This document shows positions 36,475-44,874 of a DNA stretch of 64,000 nucleotides, in pieces. Made by a program: the position numbers and the translations under genes. The stretch comes from Bacilli bacterium (GTDB lineage Bacteria; Bacillota_I; Bacilli_A; RF39; UBA660). A model generated the notes under the pieces. It had not been told where the DNA came from. It saw only the letters and a list, made by a program, of their open reading frames with translations, and made no database searches. Location: NCBI GenBank assembly GCA_017541325.1, contig JAFXZI010000001.1, positions 69,624 to 133,623 of the forward strand, read 5' to 3'. Positions within the stretch are counted from its first letter, which is position 1. Every line of letters begins with the position of its first letter.

Positions 36475-37785
36475 TTAGAATACGATAATTCTAGTTCCTA
36501 AATTATCTTTAATTATATCTCTAATCGTTACATAATCTTTACAACTTAGATGGTTACATCCAGCTGAACTAGGATATCCTAAAGCAGAACTGTAATGAAT
36601 CCATCTACCAGTAATAGCAGGTTCTCTAATATTTTTTTCTTTAATTCTCAATCCGCCTTTTTTCTTACCTTGCTTAAATTGATTAATAGCAGTACTTCCA
36701 CATTTTTTAACAGCTGGATTACTATCATATTCAATTACACCAGCATAGAAAGCAAAACTATAATCTCCTTTAACGGAAAAATCTCTACCTGTTGATGAGA
36801 TAAAAGAATATTTTACTTTCCATTCATCATTTACTTTTTCTAAAAGTGTTAAAGTTTGTTTTTTACTAGATACAAATATTAAATAATTTGTTGCACTAAT
36901 TCCTACCTTTTTCTTAATTTCACGTTTAGTAGCCGTTTTAGCAAATCTTACAGCACTTGTATAGTCTCCAGTATAAATTGGAATAGTTGCTTTTTTACAT
37001 TCTGGAAATTTTGATAAATTTTTTGAGTGACATAAAGCCTCAGCATTATTAATATAAGCTTCTTTTACTTCATCACTATAATCATTTTTATCTTTTTTAA
37101 AGTTAGAACTTCTTTGTGATATTACCACTACTCTAAATTGTTCACTTTCTACTCCATTACTTGCAATAATTAAGGTTTCTCCATCTGCATTTTTCTTAGC
37201 TGTTACTACACCATTTTTTACAGTTGCTATTTTGTTATTATTACTTTTCCAAGTAATATTACCAGTCAAATTAGTTTCAATTTTTGCATAATTATAATGA
37301 CTATTATCAATAGCAATTAAATGCTTTAACTTCTTAGTTGTTTTATTGTTCTCATTGTCGTTACTAGAACTAGAATTATTTTTTTCATCAATTTCTTTTT
37401 TTGAATCTTTTTTTGTTTCTTGATTTTTTAATTTTTCTCTTAATTTTGCTTTTTGTTGTTTTTCATAATATTTTATTTTTTCTGGATTTGCATTTTCAAT
37501 ACATATCATTATATTATTATCTGATTCTAATAAATCATTAATTATAACATTTACTATTGTTGGTAAAAAGAATATAGCAGCACAAGCTATAAGTCTTTTT
37601 AGTAATATTATAAAAGATTTATTAAAATCCTTGGCATCTCCAGACATTACTACTTTAAAAAAACTAACAGCAGAAAAAATGATTACTAATATAGGTCCCA
37701 TTATGAATATAATTTTCAAAAGCGATTTAAAAAATAGTAATATTTTTAAAGCAGCAACATTTTCACAAACATTAAGTAAAACCAT
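36475..37785 (-). CDS. Membrane-anchored YkuD-type L,D-transpeptidase, 436 aa
   Basis: Forms or modifies peptidoglycan cross-links outside the membrane. The N-terminal module has two membrane helices, an early Cys (NVCENV), FFLPTIV and CIENANPEK, and resembles that of the M15 peptidase at 30845. A charged linker (115-150) and a Big_2-like Ig domain (ITWKSNNNKIATVKNGVV) follow. The C-terminal catalytic domain ends with RWIHYSSALGYPSSAGCNHL, the His...S-x-G-C pattern of YkuD with catalytic Cys, then SCKDYVTIRDIIK. The context suggests joint work with the M15 enzyme on wall peptides. Confidence 0.85.
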   Translation of the reverse strand: MVLLNVCENVAALKILLFFKSLLKIIFIMGPILVIIFSAVSFFKVVMSGDAKDFNKSFIILLKRLIACAAIFFLPTIVNVIINDLLESDNNIMICIENANPEKIKYYEKQQKAKLREKLKNQETKKDSKKEIDEKNNSSSSNDNENNKTTKKLKHLIAIDNSHYNYAKIETNLTGNITWKSNNNKIATVKNGVVTAKKNADGETLIIASNGVESEQFRVVVISQRSSNFKKDKNDYSDEVKEAYINNAEALCHSKNLSKFPECKKATIPIYTGDYTSAVRFAKTATKREIKKKVGISATNYLIFVSSKKQTLTLLEKVNDEWKVKYSFISSTGRDFSVKGDYSFAFYAGVIEYDSNPAVKKCGSTAINQFKQGKKKGGLRIKEKNIREPAITGRWIHYSSALGYPSSAGCNHLSCKDYVTIRDIIKDNLGTRIIVF

Positions 37786-37914
37786 CTTTATCTATCTCCT
37801 AATACTTTATAACTTCATCAGTTGGATATCTTTAATAAATTATTTTATTTATAATAATCTTATTTATTATCTACAATATATATATCATTTTATAGTAATA
37901 TGTTCAATAATAAT

Positions 37915-37940
37915 AAAGATAGATAAAACTATCTATCTTT
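37915..37940 (-). terminator. Terminator after the InlB-repeat protein gene
   Basis: AAAGATAGATA-aaac-TATCTATCTTT follows and overlaps the gene end, with TTATTATT on the minus strand. Confidence 0.75.
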
Positions 37941-38967
37941 GAAAAGTATCTCCTACATTAAGACCAAATACCTGATTAATATTAATAAATTTATTATAAT
38001 CGTTACCGCTATTTTTTAACATTACATTAGCAACATATTTATAATCGTCAGAAAAATGATAAGCTAATACTACTCTATAATTACCTATATCATAACGACA
38101 ATTACCACTAAGCATAGCAATAGTATCATCATATTTAACAATTCTACTATTACGATCATTCATATCATAGTCTTTTACTTTAACAAAGTTACAATAACTA
38201 GAATACATAACATAAATATCTTTTTCTTTTAATGTTGTTTTATATAAAATATATCTAAGTTCAGAATTATCAGATCCATAATATTTCCAAGCTACTACTT
38301 CAGCATCATTAATTGGATATAATTCTTTTAAATTAGTATGTATCTTCATATAGTTTAAAAAATAACCTGAATGATTTCCAAAATTATCAAATATAACTCC
38401 TGCTTTACTAGGATAATAAAATTCTTTAGTATTAGTTTCTTTTGGAGTAGTTTCTTTTTTTACTTCTTCTTTCTTTTTAGTAGTATTAGTACTACTCTTT
38501 TTTTGTACAGTAGTATTCTTTTTTGTAGTTTCTTTTGGTTTTTCTATCCATTTAGCAAATATTTCTATATCTTTATAACCAATAATACATTTATTATTAT
38601 CATATTCTGGAATAACTTCAAAATTTTTAGTACTTGTAAATTCTATTTTATTAGTAAGTTCTTTATCATAATACCAACCATCAAAATTATATCCATCTCT
38701 AACAGGAGTAGGAATATCTTTATAACTATCAGGACTACATACAATACAAATATTCATAGAAGATATTTCTTTTCCACCATTAGTATTAAATATTAGATTA
38801 TAACTACCTCCATCTATAGAATTACATTCTTCTTTTTCAGGAGAATCTTTTTTTATTTCAGGAGTATTATTATTTTCTTTATTCTTATCACCAATAGTTA
38901 AATAAATAATAAAAGAACCAGATGTAATAATAACAATAGTAAAAAATATTATAATTATTCTTTTCAT
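37933..38967 (-). CDS. Membrane-anchored protein with InlB B-repeat (Flg_new) domain, 344 aa
   Basis: One N-terminal membrane helix is followed by an Asp/Glu/Lys-rich linker. An InlB B-repeat type unit follows: LIFNTNGGKEISS, then PTPVRDGYNFDGWYYDKELT, the typical beta-grasp adhesion repeat. A Thr/Lys linker (about 145-185) precedes a C-terminal domain of about 150 residues without recognised family. ATG 38967 with GGTGAG upstream is chosen; the longer frame to 39012 has no SD. A surface-exposed adhesion or sensing role is inferred. Confidence 0.75.
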   Translation of the reverse strand: MKRIIIIFFTIVIITSGSFIIYLTIGDKNKENNNTPEIKKDSPEKEECNSIDGGSYNLIFNTNGGKEISSMNICIVCSPDSYKDIPTPVRDGYNFDGWYYDKELTNKIEFTSTKNFEVIPEYDNNKCIIGYKDIEIFAKWIEKPKETTKKNTTVQKKSSTNTTKKKEEVKKETTPKETNTKEFYYPSKAGVIFDNFGNHSGYFLNYMKIHTNLKELYPINDAEVVAWKYYGSDNSELRYILYKTTLKEKDIYVMYSSYCNFVKVKDYDMNDRNSRIVKYDDTIAMLSGNCRYDIGNYRVVLAYHFSDDYKYVANVMLKNSGNDYNKFININQVFGLNVGDTFQR

Positions 38968-39107
38968 ATTCTCACCTATAATTATTTTATCATTATGAAT
39001 AGTTAATAACAATTTAAATGATTAATTGTGATATTAAATGTAGAAGATTGGTTATATTAATTTAATTTAAAATAGTATTTAAATTTGTGCGTGATTTATA
39101 AGAAAAA

Positions 39108-39128
39108 AAGACCATATTTATGATCTTT
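39108..39128 (-). terminator. Terminator after the 297-aa gene
   Basis: AAGATCATAAATATGGTCTT hairpin followed by TTTTTTTC on the minus strand. It overlaps the Gfo/Idh fossil. Confidence 0.65.
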
Positions 39129-39180
39129 TATTCTCTACTACTTTTACACATCCAATAAATCCCCATTTAATTTCATTCAT
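39118..39180 (-). pseudogene. Fossil N-terminus of a Gfo/Idh/MocA oxidoreductase
   Basis: A 20-codon frame reads MNEIKWGFIGCVKVVENKRS and stops. Family members begin IKWGFIGCG..., followed by V-x-E-x-K-S-G-P, so the match covers the start of the NAD-binding motif. The GxG glycine is already changed to Val, there is no SD, and the rest of the gene is absent. Confidence 0.4.
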
Positions 39181-39204
39181 AATATTTCATCTTAATCTAA
39201 ATAT

Positions 39205-40098
39205 TTATTTATGTTGTCCAGTATCTATTACTGCATTATTTACATTAGATACTATTCCTGATCTAATTAATAAAGAATTAATTCCATCATAAACATTTTG
39301 AGCACATGACTCAGTACGGCCATATTCTTCTATATTACTAGCTATATATTTTCTAACTGCTCCAGAAAAAGAATTACCGTCAACCTCAGGAGCTACTGCA
39401 ATGTAGTCATTAACTTCATAACCAAACATATGTGGTTTTCCAAATGTTATATCAGGATTTTCTTTTGCTATTTCATTAATCATATTAATAGTTTCTCCAA
39501 GTTGTTCTGCTGTTAAATAAAGAACAATGTTATCAGCACCATTTAATCCATCTTCAAGATTCATAATTTTAAAATTAAAATCTAATCCTTTTTGAATAGA
39601 TTTTTCAATAATAGATTTTGCAAATCTATAACAGTATTCGCTATCACAAGGTACATATATACGAGTATCAGTATCATCTTTTTTATTTAATAACTTATCC
39701 GAATAAAATTTTCTTCCTCCACCAACAGAAGACCTAGTAATATTTTTTAATGATCTTTCAAAAGCATCTAAATATGTTTCTGTTCCCAAAACAACATTAT
39801 CATATTCATGTTTACTTAATTCTTCTTTAAGTCTATTAATAGATACTTGAGCCTCAAGAAATGAATTACAATTTTTTAAGAAATCATCTGGTATATATTC
39901 ACCATATATTTTACGTTTATAAGACTTTTTAATATCAAAATTATAATATTTAACTGCAACATATAAAAAATAATTATATAATTCAAATTCATCTTCTAAT
40001 GGTGGTTTAACATATTCTCTTTGTCCGTAATAATTAAAATCTATACCATCACCATTTAATATATAATCCTTTACTCTTGATAATTCCAAAATAAACAC
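39205..40098 (-). CDS. Unknown 297-aa protein, possibly HopA1-like
   Basis: No signal or membrane segment. The central and C-terminal parts have a pattern recalling the HopA1 family: TRIYVPCDSEYCYRFAKSII, GADNIVLYLTAEQLGETINM, then NPDITFGKPHMFGYEVNDYI and SFSGAVRKYIAS. In that family similar segments read as a strand, a (R/A)xDNxVxYL box and a P-x-M/F-T region. HopA1 domains occur in effectors and in RiPP-modifying enzymes, but there is no RiPP partner here, so the assignment is weak. It stands alone next to gene fossils at the edge of the accessory region. Confidence 0.5.
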   Translation of the reverse strand: MFILELSRVKDYILNGDGIDFNYYGQREYVKPPLEDEFELYNYFLYVAVKYYNFDIKKSYKRKIYGEYIPDDFLKNCNSFLEAQVSINRLKEELSKHEYDNVVLGTETYLDAFERSLKNITRSSVGGGRKFYSDKLLNKKDDTDTRIYVPCDSEYCYRFAKSIIEKSIQKGLDFNFKIMNLEDGLNGADNIVLYLTAEQLGETINMINEIAKENPDITFGKPHMFGYEVNDYIAVAPEVDGNSFSGAVRKYIASNIEEYGRTESCAQNVYDGINSLLIRSGIVSNVNNAVIDTGQHK

Positions 40099-40210
40099 CC
40101 TCTACTAAATTAAATATAACATAATATTATTATTTTGCGAAACATTATCAATAAGTTTAGCTTTTTTACAAACTAGTTTTAATTATTTAGTTTTTGATAT
40201 CTTAAATTAG

Positions 40211-40562
40211 AAAAAAAATCCTGTTACTAAAGTCTTGTTAAATGATCTAGAAATACTCTATAAGCAGGATAAAAAAGAATACTATGGTTTTAATGATGAT
40301 TTTTTTGTGGTTTCTGATGCTGAACCTATAGCTGATTCTAATATATATCTTAGAAGAACTAAACTAGCTACACTTGCTGGATTAAAAATTATTAGAATTC
40401 ATGATTTTAGACATTCATGTGCATCTCTTCTGGTTAATATACTTAGGCCATACTAAAGTTGAAGAAACATTAAAAAATTACTCACACCTATTTACAAGTA
40501 CTTTAGATGAAGTAGTTGCCGTAATAGATAATTTAGATAACAATAAAACCGATGATGTTTAG
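40211..40562 (+). pseudogene. Truncated, frameshifted tyrosine integrase
   Basis: The reading frame NPVTKVLLNDLEILYKQD ... YYGFNDDFFVV ... IRIHDFRHSCASLLVN matches the catalytic domain of ICE/phage integrases. It then loses about ten codons and shifts frame, resuming as LGHTKVEETLKNYSHLF and a normal C-terminus. The N-terminal half, including the first catalytic Arg, is missing and a TAG precedes it. It is a dead remnant marking an old mobile-element insertion at the island's left edge. Confidence 0.85.
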
Positions 40563-40577
40563 TCACCGGTTATTTTT
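40547..40577. terminator. Terminator between integrase fossil and OLD nuclease
   Basis: AACCGATGA ... TCACCGGTT, one mismatch, followed by ATTTTTT on plus; it ends right at the OLD gene's stop and can serve both strands. Confidence 0.7.
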
Positions 40578-42373
40578 TAATTATAATAATTATTTAAATA
40601 ATCATATATTTTTTCAAATGATTTTTTTACATCATCTGGAAGATTAATTTCTTTATTACACATAAGTAGTTCCTGTATTGCTTTATTATAAAGATTTTTT
40701 GTATATTTTTGTTTATCTGGAAAACAACTTTTCTCAATAAAAAGTTTTATTTTATTATCTAAAATCGATTCCATATTTTTCTTTTTCCAAGAAGAATCTA
40801 TATCATTTAAAGTTATTATTTTTCCTTCTACTATAGATCCAAATTGATCTTCATATCTTTTTTTACTTGTCTTTCCAGCATCATCTGAATCAAGTAAAAC
40901 AATAAAGTTCTTTCCCCATCCATTATACAATGAAATTAATGTATCAGCATTATTACAACTCATTCCAGGAATCAAGTGAAGATCTTCTCTTTTTAAGATT
41001 ACTTTAAAGAAATAATTAAGTACATAATAATCTGTTTTGCCCTCTACAATAATAGCATTATCACACATATCAAGTTCATTAGGCACATATTCTAATACAT
41101 CTAAAATTGGTTGAAAATAGCTTACCCTTTGAGGATATTGGTCAACAAACTGTCTGTAACGATATAGTCTAATATTTGTATTCTTTGCTTCGTAGTCTTC
41201 TTCACCGCCATCATAAGCATCGTTTGTAACAATATATGCACCTTCAAGCCAATTAGGATTAATAAGATGTTGGCTGTGTGTTGTATAAATTATTGTACAT
41301 TTATCACTAATTGTTTCTAAATTTTTTATTAGTTGTTTTTGAGCTTTTTGTGATAAATTTGCAGCAGGTTCATCAAATAAAAATATTATATGTTTATCTT
41401 CATTTTTCCTATATCCTCTAAATTGTGTTAAAAGAAGGAATACAAAGAACCATCTAAAACCCTGGGAACGTTCACTTAAATGGAAATAACCATCATCACC
41501 CTCAATTTTAAATTCAATAAACACTCCTGTTTGATCTTTATCAATTTCAACTGATATACCTTTTGCTTTGTTCGTTAAAACCATAGACCATTCTTCTAAA
41601 ATAACTTGAGACAACTTTCGTCCCATCATTAAGCAGACTTGTTTTAAATTATCCCTATCGCTTTTATCTTCAGATTTAATTCTATCAATTAAATGTTCTT
41701 TAATATTTAATGATCCACCTAGCGAATCTAAAACATCCTGTACAACTAAACTATAGAACTTGTTCTTATAATCATTTTCAGGTATAGGATCCAAGTATAT
41801 TTTATCTGGTAAATCAAATAATGCAGAAGGAAAATATAATAGTTTTGGCATCTTTGTTTTTAACATGTCCACCGCTTTTTTCCATTCTTCTTCTCCAAGC
41901 TCTGCTAATTTTTTTGATCTTGAACCTTTAGGCTTTCCAATTAACTTTAAATCCCATTTTTGAGTAGTACCCTCGTATTTAGAGTTTTTATAATTATATA
42001 ATTGCTCTATTTTTATTTCATCAACATTTTCACATAAAATAAAATTACAATTATTTTCCAGAAATTCCTTTAATTCTACCTTATCACTTTCTTCCAATAA
42101 TAATGTAGTAATAATTTTTATACTACCATTAAAGTTTGTTCTATCTTTAACAGGTATTATTTCTTCTGGTATTGGAATGATAGCATTACTAATAGTAGAT
42201 AACTGTTTTTCTTCATTATATTCAAATGAATTCATGGCCTCTAATATAGTCGTTTTACCACTTTCATTAATACCTACTAAAGTAAACACATTATTACGTG
42301 GAGAGCTTTCCAAAGATAAATTAATTTTTTCAATACCTTTAAAGTTTTGTGCTTCTATTTCTTTTATCCTCAT
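40577..42373 (-). CDS. OLD-family ATPase with TOPRIM nuclease domain, 598 aa
   Basis: DNA-targeting defence or repair enzyme. The N-terminal ABC/SMC-like ATPase has Walker A VGINESGKTTILEA (residues 33-46), a signature region (LSERSQGFRWFFVFL), Walker B HIIFLFDEPAANL and the His switch TTHSQHL. The C-terminal TOPRIM domain shows IIVEGKTDYYVLNYF (Glu) and VLLDSDDAGKTS (DxD). No UvrD-like gene lies beside it, so it is not a Gabija pair; a stand-alone class OLD nuclease fits. AGGAGG precedes the ATG. Confidence 0.9.
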   Translation of the reverse strand: MRIKEIEAQNFKGIEKINLSLESSPRNNVFTLVGINESGKTTILEAMNSFEYNEEKQLSTISNAIIPIPEEIIPVKDRTNFNGSIKIITTLLLEESDKVELKEFLENNCNFILCENVDEIKIEQLYNYKNSKYEGTTQKWDLKLIGKPKGSRSKKLAELGEEEWKKAVDMLKTKMPKLLYFPSALFDLPDKIYLDPIPENDYKNKFYSLVVQDVLDSLGGSLNIKEHLIDRIKSEDKSDRDNLKQVCLMMGRKLSQVILEEWSMVLTNKAKGISVEIDKDQTGVFIEFKIEGDDGYFHLSERSQGFRWFFVFLLLTQFRGYRKNEDKHIIFLFDEPAANLSQKAQKQLIKNLETISDKCTIIYTTHSQHLINPNWLEGAYIVTNDAYDGGEEDYEAKNTNIRLYRYRQFVDQYPQRVSYFQPILDVLEYVPNELDMCDNAIIVEGKTDYYVLNYFFKVILKREDLHLIPGMSCNNADTLISLYNGWGKNFIVLLDSDDAGKTSKKRYEDQFGSIVEGKIITLNDIDSSWKKKNMESILDNKIKLFIEKSCFPDKQKYTKNLYNKAIQELLMCNKEINLPDDVKKSFEKIYDYLNNYYN

Positions 42374-42789
42374 AGATATCCTCCTTTTAAAAGAAAAAAA
42401 TTCTATAATTATATAGAATTTCTATGATTACATTATACTACTTTTTTCGCTAAATGCCTTCTTTTTTTACATTACTTTTTATCTAAAATATCTCCACTAT
42501 TTAACAAAACTTGTTCCCAAGTTGTTCCCAAGAATTATTAACAAACTTCTATATGCTTGCAAACCCTTATAAACATTGACTTTAATCAACCTTAATTTTT
42601 CGTTGGATGTGGCAGGGGGCTTTCAAATTGTAAGGTTTTCATAACACATGTTTTTGTAAAATCACTGTTTTTATAAGGATTTTTCGATATTTTGAATTTA
42701 AAAAGATTTGCAAAAATTTCTAAAAAATAGATGGGTAGTCGATGGGGTTGATGGGTATAATTATAGGTAGCACCATCAAAAGCAGTCTT
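42374..42789. other. Gene-free stretch with recombination scars
   Basis: No convincing gene. It contains a direct repeat TTGTTCCCAAG x2 (near 42510-42532) and an unusually G-rich tract (GGATGTGGCAGGGGGC near 42604). On the minus strand there are short frames (one ending LGNNLGTSFVK) that could be debris of a recombinase C-terminus. This may be an old attachment site region, but no duplicated att core or tRNA is visible. Confidence 0.35.
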
Positions 42790-43560
42790 TTACTTTGTCA
42801 TCAACTTATTAAATAATGCACGATAGTTATATTTATCTATTAGTTCATCGAAATTAACAAAAAACTCTTTAACTTCTTCTTCACTAATAGGATTAGCTAC
42901 TATATCATCTTTTATCTCAATCATTTCGTCTTTCTTTTTATTCATAAAGTTAATATCTTTTTCAGTAATATAATAACCATTATACATAGCTATTTCTTCT
43001 GGTGTAGAAATAATAGCAAATTCATATAATACCTTCATTAATAAACTTGTTCCTACAACATATAGCTTATTTATTAATTCCATCTCTTCCCTCTTTTTAT
43101 ATAAATTATTTAAATATATATAAGCTACAGTAGCTACTACAAAATACGTATTATCTTTCATTACTGCTTTAGATTTTTTATTATTAGATAAATCTCTTAA
43201 TAATCTTCTAGTAGTAGATTCATGGGATATATTAGATAAATAACTATAAATTTCTCTAATCATCTTTTCATCAATAGTATTCTCTTTAAATAATATATCT
43301 ATATTATCAATCACGTTTTTTCTAATAATTTCGGGTTTAGTTTTGACTTCTATTTGGAATTGAGGATTTGCAGCAATAGCTAATTCACTTATCAATTCTT
43401 CATAGGCACTTCTAATTAATACATAAGAATCTTTAATGTGCCCTTCTTTGACAATTTTGTTAATTAATTTAACACTTCTTAATATACTTTTATTACAATT
43501 AACTTTCTCAAGTAAATCTATATACACTTTGTTAATAAAAATCAGAAACTTTTCTTCCAT
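42790..43560 (-). CDS. All-helical HEPN/DUF5677-like protein, 256 aa
   Basis: The first 190 residues are helical with the pattern SYVLIRSAYEELISELA and IREIYSYLSNISHES, resembling DUF5677-type HEPN-like domains with a conserved (S/N)-x-x-x-H. The catalytic R-x4-6-H of toxic HEPN RNases is not clearly present, so ribonuclease action is unproven. ATG 43560 (GGTGA five bases upstream) is preferred to the TTG/GTG codons at 43569-43572. It lies in the defence island next to DUF4238 and OLD genes. Confidence 0.55.
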   Translation of the reverse strand: MEEKFLIFINKVYIDLLEKVNCNKSILRSVKLINKIVKEGHIKDSYVLIRSAYEELISELAIAANPQFQIEVKTKPEIIRKNVIDNIDILFKENTIDEKMIREIYSYLSNISHESTTRRLLRDLSNNKKSKAVMKDNTYFVVATVAYIYLNNLYKKREEMELINKLYVVGTSLLMKVLYEFAIISTPEEIAMYNGYYITEKDINFMNKKKDEMIEIKDDIVANPISEEEVKEFFVNFDELIDKYNYRALFNKLMTK

Positions 43561-43700
43561 ACTAATCACCAATTACTTATTCTAACACAAAAAAAGATTT
43601 ATGATTAATCTTAAACCTTTTATGTCACTTTATGTCGCTTATGACGGTTAATTTTGATACACCACTAATTACTAGTGTCAATGTGTCATAATGTGTCATT

Positions 43701-44804
43701 TTATATTTCTATATATTTTTCTAATCCCAAACGTATATCTATAAGCGACTTTTCAACAATTGATTTATTTTGAATATTACTCATTATCAATTTACACTTT
43801 TCAACTTTATCATAACAACATTTTTTAAACTTTTTTCCACTTCCACAAAAACATTCTTCATTTTTACCCAATTTTTTATATTTACACCACTTAAATTCTG
43901 TAAACATTTTATATAAATCTTGTTCTTTTTCAGAATAAAAAACTTCCTTTTTCTTTTTAAAACCTCTCGAATCTAAATTTGAATTAACAATATATATTGA
44001 TTCATCGCCATACGAATTCACATTGTGAAATTCATATTTTTGGTTTTTAATTGTGCAAACTTTTTCTGTAGCATTATTGTATATTATGTTATTTATTTTG
44101 TCTGTTTCAAGTTCTGTTAATGCATTAATTGTATTAGAACTTATACTGTTTAAAGGCGGCATAGTTTTATCGTATAAAAGAAAATAATAATCTATAGATA
44201 CTGGGAATAAAATTATTGATCCTTTGACACCAATATCTCGATTACTCATATTAGAAAATAATCCATTGAAATGATTAGATGCTGTAGATATAAATTGGTC
44301 ACATAATACAAAATTGCTATTACAACTTTTAATTATATAAATATTATAGCAATTAGTATAAATACGAGACATTTGATTTAAATATTCACTATTTGTTATA
44401 AGTTTAAACATCCGAATGGTTGAACTGTTTTTTTCTAATTTTTGATTATCATTTCTACTCAATCTAATAAGAGATGCCAATGATTTATAATAACTAATAG
44501 TATAATAGTAAAAATTGTGTTTCAACACATTAATTGCCTCTTCAATTTGGTTTTCTTCTAATAAAGTATCAATTTCACATAACGCATTAGAAAATGGTCC
44601 ATCATAATTTTTAGCAAAAGCATCCTCAAGTTTATTGTCCTCAAATAAGTCACTTTCGTATACATCTGAGCAACACATACTATTACTAGTTGAGCAGTCA
44701 TAATCCCTATTTGATTTTAAATTATATTCATGAATCTTATTTGCTTTAAAAAAATTATCTAGTATAGAATTAGAAATGTAATGTTGTTTTTTAGTTCTAC
44801 CCAT
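43701..44804 (-). CDS. DUF4238 protein with C-terminal SEC-C zinc motif, 367 aa
   Basis: The opening KKQHYISNSILDNFF is the DUF4238 signature, and the following 260 residues fit that family, often found in defence islands. The C-terminus has a SEC-C metal-binding motif: NEECFCGSGKKFKKCC, with the C-x-C-x8-C-C pattern. SEC-C motifs bind zinc and mediate contacts with proteins or nucleic acids. A strong SD (AGGAGA) precedes the ATG. Its own terminator-like spacing separates it from the DUF262 gene upstream. The biochemical activity is unknown. Confidence 0.8.
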   Translation of the reverse strand: MGRTKKQHYISNSILDNFFKANKIHEYNLKSNRDYDCSTSNSMCCSDVYESDLFEDNKLEDAFAKNYDGPFSNALCEIDTLLEENQIEEAINVLKHNFYYYTISYYKSLASLIRLSRNDNQKLEKNSSTIRMFKLITNSEYLNQMSRIYTNCYNIYIIKSCNSNFVLCDQFISTASNHFNGLFSNMSNRDIGVKGSIILFPVSIDYYFLLYDKTMPPLNSISSNTINALTELETDKINNIIYNNATEKVCTIKNQKYEFHNVNSYGDESIYIVNSNLDSRGFKKKKEVFYSEKEQDLYKMFTEFKWCKYKKLGKNEECFCGSGKKFKKCCYDKVEKCKLIMSNIQNKSIVEKSLIDIRLGLEKYIEI

Positions 44805-44843
44805 AATCTCTTATCTCCTAATAAAAGTATTATAGCATAAGAA

Positions 44844-44863
44844 AAAGTCGAATAATCGACTTT
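44844..44863 (-). terminator. Terminator after the DUF262 gene
   Basis: AAAGTCGA-ataa-TCGACTTT followed by TTCTTATGC on the minus strand, 11 bases past the DUF262 stop. Confidence 0.65.
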
Positions 44864-44874
44864 AAAAAATACAC

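Noticed and set aside
40577..42373. Gabija system
   Set aside because: The OLD-family protein resembles GajA but no UvrD-like helicase gene is adjacent.
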